5,092 bases of DNA from JAAEQG01 sp023133475. GTDB taxonomy: Bacteria; Planctomycetota; Phycisphaerae; UBA1845. The first letter of the stretch is position 1. The number at the start of each line of letters is the position of its first letter. Shown here piece by piece: positions 1-4,954 of the stretch. Where the stretch lies: NCBI GenBank assembly GCA_030631415.1, contig DAOVLE010000287.1, forward strand, positions 1 to 5,092, in the 5' to 3' direction. The notes beneath the pieces are model-generated. The model was not told where the DNA came from, ran no database searches, and saw nothing but the letters and a program-made list of their open reading frames with translations. Position numbers and translations under genes: made by a program.

Positions 1-43
1 ATGCTACCTGGTGGTCCTTGCCCGTGCTGGGCGCTGGAAGCTC

Positions 44-169
44 TGTGGGCGCCGTGGCCCAGGCCCACGGACAAAGCCCGCTGCGAGGCTTTGGTGGTTG
101 TTCCAGGCGTATTGGCGCGGGCTTTGTCCGTGCCACCCTTGGGCTTGTCGGAAGCACCCGGCGCCCACA
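44..169. repeat. Large nested inverted repeat downstream of the IPTL-tail gene
   Basis: Two perfect inverted pairs are nested around the same centre. The inner arms are 66-81 and 117-132 (16 bp, CACGGACAAAGCCCGC against its reverse complement) and the outer arms are 44-54 and 159-169 (11 bp, TGTGGGCGCCG). Between the pairs the arms match only patchily. No T-run follows on either strand, so it is not a standard intrinsic terminator, although it could still stop transcription arriving from the minus-strand gene that ends at 203. It could be a dispersed intergenic palindromic repeat or a decayed fold-back element. No convincing protein is seen in 1-202: the plus-strand open frames there are low-complexity GC-rich readings without a ribosome site or recognisable motif. 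Confidence 0.75.
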
Positions 170-202
170 AGGGACGGCTTGGGTTCTCGTTTGGCTGTCT
201 TG

Positions 203-394
203 CTACGCTACTTGATGTTGGCTTCGACGCATGAAGACAATGGAGCCAGCGGTGAGTATGAGCAACATCATCACGATCAAGCCCCATTCGGAGACGGTGG
301 GGATGCTCGGGGCTGACCGGACCACGCTTACATTGTCCACCATGGGACCGAAGTTGCTTGAAGGCTCAAGGCTGACAAACTCCAGAGTAGTCAT
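203..394 (-). pseudogene. C-terminal part of choice-of-anchor C protein with IPTL-CTERM sorting tail (out of frame with its N-terminal part)
   Basis: This frame encodes the end of the secreted protein whose front lies at 366-773. Residues 2-25 (TTLEFVSL followed by FGPMVDNVSVV) match the closing strands of the choice-of-anchor C domain. The tail is a tripartite sorting signal: IPTVSEWG at 31-38, a hydrophobic helix at about 39-54, and a basic end MRRSQ at 55-59. This is the IPTL-CTERM pattern, known to be handled by an exosortase (XrtH type) that anchors or processes the protein at the cell envelope. The ATG at 394 is probably not a real start: it has no ribosome site, it lies inside the upstream frame, and family-like sequence (TAAQS) continues before it until a stop. 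The piece is best read as the detached 3' end of one gene. A sequencing error alone would not explain the roughly 25 missing family residues at the join. Confidence 0.8.
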
Positions 395-773
395 AGATTG
401 TGCCGCCGTCTATCTGAACTCGCACGGGGCGAGCCGCGGGACCAGTCATTTCATTGCTGGTGAGGTCGAAGGAAACATTGTAGGTTTCCCCGGGAATCGT
501 GGCGAACGACTGTGCGATCCCACCAGAGCTAGGACTGGCGTTCAAATCCACGCACCTATTGCCATCGGAGGCGGGAATCATCGTCCCAATATAGTCGATT
601 GGATCAACGATCACCAACCACCCGGAGATGCCTGTGGACCCAACCGGAAGCTCAACATGGGTTCCTACATCAACTCCGACTTCGAGACTGCCGTTTGTCA
701 ACAGGTTCGGCTGCCCATACGCCGTTCCAACCATCACGCCTAAAACCAACCCGACCATCAATCCACGAGACAT
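366..773 (-). CDS. Secreted choice-of-anchor C family protein, N-terminal part, frame lost before the C-terminal sorting signal
   Basis: The 135-residue product begins with a signal peptide: Arg at 3, a hydrophobic core at about 5-17, and a likely cut after AYG at residue 20. The mature part follows the choice-of-anchor C family closely, with NLLTNGSLE near 23-31, GISGW, DYIG, ASDGNRCVDLN, IAQSFATIPGETYNVSFDL and GPAARPVRVQIDGG. The family domain then normally continues through an FDTTG...W...F-rich section of about 25 residues, which is absent. Instead the frame runs to a stop at 366-368, while the expected ending appears in another frame (203-394). The start is well supported by GGAGG at 781-785, seven bases from the ATG, and by a promoter candidate at 829-857. 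As it stands the product would be exported but not sorted. The function of the family is unknown beyond its repeated pairing with envelope sorting tails. The gene is probably a recent pseudogene. Confidence 0.8.
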   Translation of the reverse strand: MSRGLMVGLVLGVMVGTAYGQPNLLTNGSLEVGVDVGTHVELPVGSTGISGWLVIVDPIDYIGTMIPASDGNRCVDLNASPSSGGIAQSFATIPGETYNVSFDLTSNEMTGPAARPVRVQIDGGTIYDYSGVCQP

Positions 774-780
774 GCCACGC

Positions 781-785
781 CCTCC
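781..785 (-). promoter_or_regulatory. Ribosome binding site of the choice-of-anchor C gene
   Basis: GGAGG on the minus strand, seven bases before the ATG at 773. It fixes the start of the gene. Confidence 0.8.
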
Positions 786-828
786 GATTCAACCACCGCT
801 TTACACACCAAGAGCCATGATGCCCGAT

Positions 829-857
829 AGTATAGCAACTCGTCAGATTGGATGCAA
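829..857 (-). promoter_or_regulatory. Candidate sigma-70-type promoter for the choice-of-anchor C gene
   Basis: On the minus strand, TTGCAT (852-857) is followed after exactly 17 bases by TATACT (829-834). The -10 box matches five of six consensus bases and the -35 box only its TTG. Transcription would start near 822, giving a leader of about 50 bases before the ATG at 773. The call is a pattern match only. Confidence 0.45.
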
Positions 858-910
858 CATTGACGCTGGGCTGGGCGAACTGAGGGAAAGGGGGTCAGGC
901 TTACTTATTG

Positions 911-938
911 ACGGGCGGGTGCCCTGACCACCCGCCGT
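911..938. repeat. GC-rich hairpin at the break point of the ferredoxin remnant
   Basis: ACGG(G)CGGGTG at 911-921 pairs with CACCCGCCGT at 929-938: ten base pairs, one bulged G at 915, and a seven-base loop. A wider inverted pair, ATTGACG (907-913) and CGTCAAT (951-957), brackets it. There is no T-run on either side, so it is not a classical terminator. It begins about where ferredoxin similarity ends, so it may be an inserted palindromic repeat or a deletion scar. Confidence 0.6.
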
Positions 939-954
939 TGCAGAGGTCTTCGTC

Positions 955-967
955 AATCGTAACGATT
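955..967. repeat. Short palindrome AATCG-TAA-CGATT inside the ferredoxin remnant
   Basis: Five-base arms around a three-base centre. It lies within codons for EIVTI of the ferredoxin remnant, so its symmetry may be chance. No regulator is assigned. Confidence 0.3.
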
Positions 968-987
968 TCGCGAATCATGTTGCTTCA

Positions 988-992
988 CTCCT
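988..992 (-). promoter_or_regulatory. Ribosome binding site of the ferredoxin remnant
   Basis: AGGAG on the minus strand, nine bases before the ATG at 978. It supports this short frame having been a true gene start. Confidence 0.6.
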
Positions 993-1005
993 GTTCCGGG
1001 TCGGG

Positions 1006-1034
1006 TTGCCGAAACGCTACTTCCTCGCCATACT
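1006..1034 (+). promoter_or_regulatory. Weak candidate promoter for the Crp/Fnr regulator
   Basis: TTGCCG (1006-1011) and CATACT (1029-1034) are 17 bases apart on the plus strand. If used, transcription would start near 1041 and the FNR box at 1065-1078 would lie in the leader, where bound regulator could repress its own gene. The boxes match consensus only moderately. Confidence 0.25.
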
Positions 1035-1078
1035 GGATTATCGAACATCGCAGGGTTCGCCGCCTTGACCCGGATCAA
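1030..1078 (-). promoter_or_regulatory. FNR-type class II promoter: FNR box plus correctly spaced -10 box, facing the ferredoxin remnant
   Basis: On the minus strand TTGAT-CCGG-GTCAA (1065-1078) matches the FNR/DNR consensus TTGAT-N4-ATCAA at nine of ten half-site bases, inside a 16-bp near-palindrome (1064-1079). Downstream is GATAAT (1037-1042), five of six bases of the -10 consensus. The box centre (1071.5) is 29.5 bases from the first base of the -10 box. This places the box at -41.5 for a start at about 1030, the standard geometry for FNR-activated promoters. The regulator encoded next door has the FNR-type recognition residues expected to bind this box. The box is also 35 bases before the regulator's own ATG, so self-regulation is possible. 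Confidence 0.75.
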
Positions 1079-1113
1079 GCCCGGAGTTTTTTCGTGTTTT
1101 TTGCAAGGCTGAT

Positions 1114-1809
1114 ATGGAAAGTGCGACGATCAAGACAATCCGCGGCTGCGGCCTGTTCTGCGGGCTGAGCGAGGCCTCTTTCGCGAAGATCGCAAAGATC
1201 GCCCGGACGGTCCGCTTCAAACGGGGGCAAATGATCTTCCGCGATGGCGACCCTTGCCCGGGGATCTATGTGGTTGGCGAGGGAGCAATCCGCGTCTACA
1301 AACTCGCTCCCAACGGCAAGGAGCATGTCCTGCACTTCGCCTATCCGGGCACGACGTTTGCCGAAGTGGCGGCCATCGGGCAGTTTAACTGCCCGGCCTT
1401 CGCCGAGGCGACCGAAGATTCCGTGTGTGCACTGATTCCTGAAGCCGGGTTCCGCCGGATCGCAAGCGAAGACCACGCATTCTGCATCGAGATGATGACC
1501 GGTATGTCGAAGTGGGTCCACACGCTGGTGGGCTTGATGGAAGACCTCGTCCTTCGGGACGCTACCGCTCGCGTGGCCAGGCACCTGATCCAATCGGACA
1601 GCACCGGGGGCCGTGGCGAGTTTACGCTTCCCATGCGCAAGAAGGACTTGGCCAGTCATCTTAACCTGACCAGCGAGACCCTCTCTCGGACCCTTCACCG
1701 CCTCGTCGAGTGCGGGTTGATCGAAACGCGCGAGCAGCGGATACTCATCCGCGAGCCGGCCAAGCTGCAAGACGTAGCAGATGGTCTGGCCCCGGCGGAG
1801 TTTGCGTGA
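1114..1809 (+). CDS. Crp/Fnr-family transcription regulator, FNR/DNR/HcpR-like
   Basis: This complete 231-residue regulator has a cyclic-nucleotide-type beta-barrel sensor (about 12-125), a long dimer helix (about 126-158) and a Crp-type winged helix (about 168-215). The recognition helix reads LTSETLSRTLHRL, with Glu188, Ser191 and Arg192 in the E-x-x-S-R spacing of FNR. Target sites should therefore resemble TTGAT-N4-ATCAA, and such a box lies at 1065-1078. The Arg-Ser pair that binds cAMP phosphate in Crp is replaced by Cys93-Pro94, so cAMP is an unlikely ligand. Cysteines (12, 16, 48, 93, 105, 124, 200) do not form the FNR iron-sulphur pattern. A DNR- or HcpR-like sensor, possibly haem-based and responding to NO, is a reasonable guess but not shown. 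The start has only a weak AAGG site (1105-1108). The gene diverges from a ferredoxin remnant, and its last bases are duplicated at 4803-4838. Confidence 0.9.
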   Translation: MESATIKTIRGCGLFCGLSEASFAKIAKIARTVRFKRGQMIFRDGDPCPGIYVVGEGAIRVYKLAPNGKEHVLHFAYPGTTFAEVAAIGQFNCPAFAEATEDSVCALIPEAGFRRIASEDHAFCIEMMTGMSKWVHTLVGLMEDLVLRDATARVARHLIQSDSTGGRGEFTLPMRKKDLASHLNLTSETLSRTLHRLVECGLIETREQRILIREPAKLQDVADGLAPAEFA

Positions 1810-1820
1810 CCGGGCTGAGG
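1785..1820 (+). repeat. Direct repeat, left copy, spanning the 3' end of the regulator gene
   Basis: This 36-base stretch covers the last codons (L-A-P-A-E-F-A), the TGA stop and 11 bases beyond. It matches 4803-4838 at 33 of 36 positions, including 23 unbroken bases (1791-1813 with 4809-4831). Mismatches are at 1790, 1814 and 1818. Confidence 0.85.
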
Positions 1821-2131
1821 ACGGTTGTGGTGGCGGATGGGTAATGTGCAAAAACTGAAACACGCCGGACGAAAGGCTCACGCCCTGACCGATTCGCTCT
1901 CAAAACCTCTTGTTTACAGTGTTTTCGCGTGATTCCCCGTTTGCGCAATCGCGATCCTTCGCATTCTTAGACGCTTCGACACGCTTGGAGGTGGTATTAC
2001 CACTCCAGATGGTAGTCCTATCACTTTCCCGAAGTCTAGGTGTCGTGACCGGACCTCGAGCGCGCCTGACGTCGGGGCCACAAATTTCACGACGGCTGAT
2101 CAGCGCCCGAGCCCCTACCTGCTAGATTCAA
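1810..2131. other. Non-coding stretch between the convergent regulator and cytochrome genes
   Basis: No gene is supported here. The open frames (for example 1910-2125 plus) lack a ribosome site, a recognisable motif or composition like a real protein. The only clear structure is the hairpin at 1986-2007. The base composition is less GC-rich than the flanking genes, with several A- and T-rich words. Confidence 0.6.
1986..2007. terminator. Hairpin between convergent genes, possible terminator
   Basis: TGGAG-G-TGGT pairs with ACCA-CTCCA around a three-base loop: nine pairs with one bulged G at 1991. Lying between two convergent genes it could serve as a terminator in either direction, but there is no T-run after it on either strand, so the role is only suggested by position. 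Confidence 0.3.
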
Positions 2132-3865
2132 CTACCCGGTGAACCGCTCTTGGAAACCAGCGAAGTCTTGCAGATCGACGTCCACATCGGCATCGAAATC
2201 GAATGGATCACAATTTGGCAAGATGTCGCCGCCAGGCCCAGTCATGCAGCCCGGGAAGTTGGCATAGTCGTCCAGGTCTACGTCGCCGTCGCCGTCGTAG
2301 TCTCCGGGCACCGGTTCCGCCAGGGTGAGTTGAGCTTGAGCCATGATCTCCGGCGGGCTCTTGCCGTTGTTGTTCCACAGGTCGTACATCTCCTGGCCCT
2401 TGGTGTTGGTGGTGTTCTCATCGCGCAAGAACTCCATGAACTCCTTGCTGGTGCTCTGGTAATAAAGCGTGACCTCTGCCGACGTCGCGTTGGCAGGAAT
2501 GCTGTAGTACGTGTCATCCCAATACTGGCCGTCGGGGTAGCTGTAGGCGACGTGGGCACCGCCGAAGTCGGCATAAGCGGCGTTGGTGAACCCGCGCGGT
2601 GGAATGCGGTTATCCTTGAAGACCGCATTATTTAACACGAAATGGAATGACGGTCCGGGAGCCACACCCACCAGAGGGGCGGTGACCTCGTCCAGCCCCG
2701 GCTCGATATCGTATATCTTGGTTTCGGCGTCGTGGCTCAGGACGCCCGTAGCCGGATCATACGCGGCGGACTCCGAGATCAGGGCCATGGAATCGTCATA
2801 GAACTTCACGTTGATCCAGACGCGCCGACCCTCGGGATAGCCGGTGGGCAGCTTGTGGCCGGTGTTGTTGGTGACGGTCACCTTCAGGTCCCGGCCCTCC
2901 TGCACCGCAGCCAGCTCGGCGGCGTTTTGGAGCATGTATCTTGCCCGGGTGATGCCGTCCTGCAGGGCGGCATCGTTGACTTGGCCTGGGTACAACGTGC
3001 TGAGCAGGCCGGGGAACCAAGTGCTGCCGCCGGTGATGTCGTGCAGCGGCAGGTCGGTGCGAGTCGGGGGCGTGCCAAAGCCGCAACCCTCACCCGTGAC
3101 GTCACGCATGTGGCAGTCCTGGCAGGTGGCCACGTAGTCCTTGTTGCCCCCGAACTGAGGGGCGTAGACGCCTGTGGGAGTGTTGTACTCGCTGTAGAAC
3201 CACTCGCTGTAGGTACGTTCCACGGGGGCAATGGTGTGGGCGGAGAAGTCGGTGGCCGTCGTGTCGAATGCGTTGGGCACATAGTTGCCCTCGCCGTCCT
3301 TCTCGAAGGCCGGGTTGCTCACGTCGTGACAGGTCCCGCACAGGGCCGCTTCGCGATGAAACGGCGACACAAGGATCGGATGTCCACTGGTGGCATCGAC
3401 GAACGGGCCTCGTCGCGCACCGGTTGGATCGATGGTGGCCATACCGGTGCCGAAGTCGTTGGCCGGGAAGCTCAGGGCGGCAAGGATACCCTCATCCTCG
3501 GCCGGGTTCTCCAGCGGGTCGAAGAAGGGATCGACCAGCCGACGGCAGAAATCGCAGGACACACCGCTCTCGTCGGTGCTCAGCATCTGACTGCCATCGG
3601 TGGGTACGGAGCGCCCCTGCAGCCATCCGCGCGGGAGGTGGCATCGCAGGCAGAGGTCACCAGAGTCAGGGGCGTCCTGGTTGGCGATGGCCATATTGGC
3701 CTCGAAAAGCAGATCGAGCGACGCCTGGGCCATCATGCTGCCTTGCCAGTTGTAATAGGGTTCGACGGTTTCGTCGTAGCCTCCATGACAAGCCGCGCAG
3801 GCCTCCGGTGGGTTGAGGATTCCGGACTCGAACGGTTGGGTGCCGGGCATGTCGAAATCACGCAA
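2132..3865 (-). CDS. Multihaem c-type cytochrome, main part, with C-terminal dockerin (cut off from its secretion signal by an upstream in-frame stop)
   Basis: The 577-residue frame starts at a TTG (3865) but has no ribosome site there, and it is in phase with the reading frame ending at 3926. It is therefore almost certainly the rest of one gene. It holds four canonical haem sites: CAACH (23-27), CLRCH (72-76), CGTCH (176-180) and CQDCH (248-252). A fifth, CDFCR (104-108), has Arg in place of the haem-ligating His. The pattern NWQGSMMAQAS, then DAPDSGDLCLRCH, then GVSCDFC resembles the cytochrome c554-like multihaem families. NNTGHKLPTGYPEGRRVW (333-350) begins a beta-rich domain often found in such proteins. 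Residues 521-577 form a planctomycete-type dockerin with DYDGDGDVDLDDY and DFDADVDVDLQDF calcium loops. A role in extracytoplasmic electron transfer is inferred; the substrate is unknown. Without the signal peptide encoded upstream this part could not be exported to receive haem. Confidence 0.85.
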   Translation of the reverse strand: MRDFDMPGTQPFESGILNPPEACAACHGGYDETVEPYYNWQGSMMAQASLDLLFEANMAIANQDAPDSGDLCLRCHLPRGWLQGRSVPTDGSQMLSTDESGVSCDFCRRLVDPFFDPLENPAEDEGILAALSFPANDFGTGMATIDPTGARRGPFVDATSGHPILVSPFHREAALCGTCHDVSNPAFEKDGEGNYVPNAFDTTATDFSAHTIAPVERTYSEWFYSEYNTPTGVYAPQFGGNKDYVATCQDCHMRDVTGEGCGFGTPPTRTDLPLHDITGGSTWFPGLLSTLYPGQVNDAALQDGITRARYMLQNAAELAAVQEGRDLKVTVTNNTGHKLPTGYPEGRRVWINVKFYDDSMALISESAAYDPATGVLSHDAETKIYDIEPGLDEVTAPLVGVAPGPSFHFVLNNAVFKDNRIPPRGFTNAAYADFGGAHVAYSYPDGQYWDDTYYSIPANATSAEVTLYYQSTSKEFMEFLRDENTTNTKGQEMYDLWNNNGKSPPEIMAQAQLTLAEPVPGDYDGDGDVDLDDYANFPGCMTGPGGDILPNCDPFDFDADVDVDLQDFAGFQERFTG

Positions 3866-3925
3866 GGTGGTCGGGGCAAGCCCGCCCGGCGGCGACTCGA
3901 CGGTGAAGACCGCGTCGCTGTCGTC

Positions 3926-4657
3926 TTAGCCGAAGTTGAAGGCGTTGTCGGTGGCAACCACACGGAACCAAGCGGTGGTGGTCGGCCGGTTAGCCACGTG
4001 CCAGGTGTAACTGCCGCTGTTGGGCAGACCCTTGGCGATCGTTCGGAACGTCACCCCGTTGTCGTCCGACATGTACAGGTTGATGCCCGCAATGCCGCTG
4101 GCATCGCCGGCGATCCATTGCACGGTGGTGCCGCTGTTGCCTACGTAGGTCTCGCCGCCATTGGGCACGATGACCGTAACGGACGGCGGAGTGGTGTCGC
4201 CGCCCGTGCTGGGCACCAAGTGGTCCTGGATGTCAGCCAGGTCAACATTGGACACGCTTCCCACGATGGCTGGTGTCAACCCTGGAAAGGTCGGCGTGTT
4301 GATGTACGTGGTCACGTCGCTGATCTCGGTCCCATTGGTGAATCCGTCGTCGTCGGAATCGTCACCGTCCAGACCGAGGATGGCTGCCTCGGAGCGGTCC
4401 GTCGCCTCGACCGCCAGCCCGTACGGGTTCCGCATACCGCCCCCACCGAAGTCGAAGTGACAAACGCCGCAGTGGTTGGGCTGGCTGGGGACCGTGTTCA
4501 AGACCGTGCCCACCGCCGAAGGATAGGCGTCGAAGAAGTTCTTGCGGTATGGGTTGCGCGCCTGTGCGGTTGCGCTGAAGCCAACGACGACCACGACGGC
4601 AGCTATTACGTGGCACACACCGCGAAAATGGGACCGTGTATTTCTCTGAACTGACAT
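3926..4657 (-). CDS. N-terminal part of secreted multihaem cytochrome: signal peptide, one haem site, calcium loop, Ig-like domain
   Basis: The 243-residue product has a clear signal peptide (Arg-rich start, hydrophobic core at about 17-29, AQA before a likely cut after 33). A single haem site, CGVCH, is at 63-67, followed by GGGMRNPYG. An Asp-rich calcium loop (GDDSDDDGFTNGTEI, 98-112) leads to an Ig-like domain from about 156, marked by VPNGGETYVG, VQWIAGDASGI and SGSYTWHV. The end, ATDNAFNFG, stops at TAA (3926-3928) just where the last strand of the Ig-like fold should continue. Translating past the stop gives DDSDAVFTVES, a natural ending for that strand, and runs in frame into the haem-rich part below. 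The start is secure: AAGGAGG at 4664-4670, six bases from the ATG. As an intact protein the two parts would total about 840 residues. Whether this short product is made or has any role is unknown. Confidence 0.85.
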   Translation of the reverse strand: MSVQRNTRSHFRGVCHVIAAVVVVVGFSATAQARNPYRKNFFDAYPSAVGTVLNTVPSQPNHCGVCHFDFGGGGMRNPYGLAVEATDRSEAAILGLDGDDSDDDGFTNGTEISDVTTYINTPTFPGLTPAIVGSVSNVDLADIQDHLVPSTGGDTTPPSVTVIVPNGGETYVGNSGTTVQWIAGDASGIAGINLYMSDDNGVTFRTIAKGLPNSGSYTWHVANRPTTTAWFRVVATDNAFNFG

Positions 4658-4663
4658 CGGTTG

Positions 4664-4670
4664 CCTCCTT
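4664..4670 (-). promoter_or_regulatory. Strong ribosome binding site of the cytochrome gene
   Basis: AAGGAGG on the minus strand, six bases before the ATG at 4657. This is the best Shine-Dalgarno match in the window. No comparable site precedes the second half of the reading frame. Confidence 0.85.
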
Positions 4671-4728
4671 CACTAAGCGCCCCCGTGGGCCGAGGGCGGG
4701 CCAGTGCTCCTCTCCCAATAGGATTCTC

Positions 4729-4757
4729 CAGTTATCGGAGTTTCAATATGTTACCAC
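4729..4757 (-). promoter_or_regulatory. Weak candidate promoter of the cytochrome gene
   Basis: On the minus strand TTGTGG (4752-4757) is followed after 17 bases by GATAAC (4729-4734). Only four -10 and three -35 bases match consensus. No FNR box was found between 4658 and 4870, so there is no sign that the neighbouring regulator controls this gene. Confidence 0.25.
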
Positions 4758-4802
4758 AAGAAGGCTCTCGATTCAAGCCGGAACTGCGGGTTTTGCCGTA
4801 AT

Positions 4803-4838
4803 TCTGGACCCGGCGGAGTTTGCGTGACCGGCCTGCGG
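4803..4838 (+). repeat. Direct repeat, right copy, of the regulator gene's 3' end
   Basis: This matches 1785-1820 at 33 of 36 positions, with 23 unbroken identical bases (4809-4831). In the matching frame it reads L-D-P-A-E-F-A and stop, but the sequence before it does not resemble the regulator. It is therefore a stray gene end rather than a second full gene. Together the two copies bracket a segment of about 3.0 kb holding the cytochrome gene. Confidence 0.85.
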
Positions 4839-4869
4839 TGTCTTCTTGCAGACTCCGACGATCATTTAG

Positions 4870-4903
4870 TCTGTAGGTCGGGTCCGCGGACCCGACCTAC
4901 AGA
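4870..4903. repeat. Perfect 34-bp palindrome
   Basis: The sequence TCTGTAGGTCGGGTCCG (4870-4886) is followed directly by its exact reverse complement (4887-4903), with no loop. A second small inverted pair, TACTAG (4904-4909) and CTAGTA (4918-4923), follows at once. A perfect 17-bp arm is far beyond chance and suggests a REP-like or other dispersed palindromic repeat. There is no T-run, so it is not a standard terminator. Confidence 0.9.
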
Positions 4904-4954
4904 TACTAGACAGTGCACTAGTAGAACGATTCCAAATTAACATTACAATGTGTG

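Larger units (their letters stand above)
901..978 (-). pseudogene. Truncated 4Fe-4S ferredoxin gene remnant (first 14 or so residues kept)
   Basis: The 25-codon frame reads MIREIVTIDEDLCNGG and then WSGHPPVNK before TAA. The first 14 residues match the start of bacterial 4Fe-4S ferredoxins of the type M-x-R-x-I-V-x-I-D-E-x-x-C-N-G-C-G-x-C. After Asn-Gly the expected Cys-Gly-x-Cys is replaced by sequence from a GC-rich hairpin (911-938), and no further cluster Cys residues appear in any frame downstream. It keeps a ribosome site (AGGAG at 988-992, nine bases from the ATG) and a strong regulated promoter, so it was a real gene start. With one cluster cysteine left it cannot bind a 4Fe-4S cluster. 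Being divergent from an FNR-type regulator fits a redox gene under that regulator. The ferredoxin call rests on a short match but agrees with the promoter, ribosome site and neighbour. Confidence 0.65.

Noticed and set aside
1..234. Plus-strand open frames in the first 234 bases as genes
   Set aside because: Several overlapping low-complexity frames cover the inverted repeat, and none has a ribosome site or a recognisable protein motif.
231..743. A 170-codon open frame on the plus strand opposite the choice-of-anchor C gene
   Set aside because: The minus strand carries a signal peptide, family motifs, sorting tail, ribosome site and promoter. The plus-strand reading shows none of these.
1071..1102. 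CCGG...CCGG with following T-runs as an intrinsic terminator before the regulator
   Set aside because: The stem is only four base pairs and overlaps the FNR box, whose spacing to a -10 box explains the sequence better.
1075..1881. A 268-codon open frame on the minus strand across the regulator
   Set aside because: It is a shadow of the Crp/Fnr gene, whose sensor and helix-turn-helix motifs are clear on the plus strand.
3926..3928. Programmed recoding of the TAA stop
   Set aside because: TAA is not read as selenocysteine or pyrrolysine, and no adjacent stimulatory structure or shift site was seen. A nonsense mutation or sequence error is simpler.
2732..4654. A 640-codon open frame on the plus strand across the cytochrome gene
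   Set aside because: It is antisense to a frame with haem motifs, signal peptide and dockerin. Its own translation is rich in Gly, Val, Arg and His with no domain or ribosome site, as expected from GC-rich antisense reading.
4636..4827. A 63-codon plus-strand frame ending in the copied L-D-P-A-E-F-A
   Set aside because: Only its last few codons match the regulator's end and the rest has no recognisable motif or ribosome site, so it is not a regulator paralogue.
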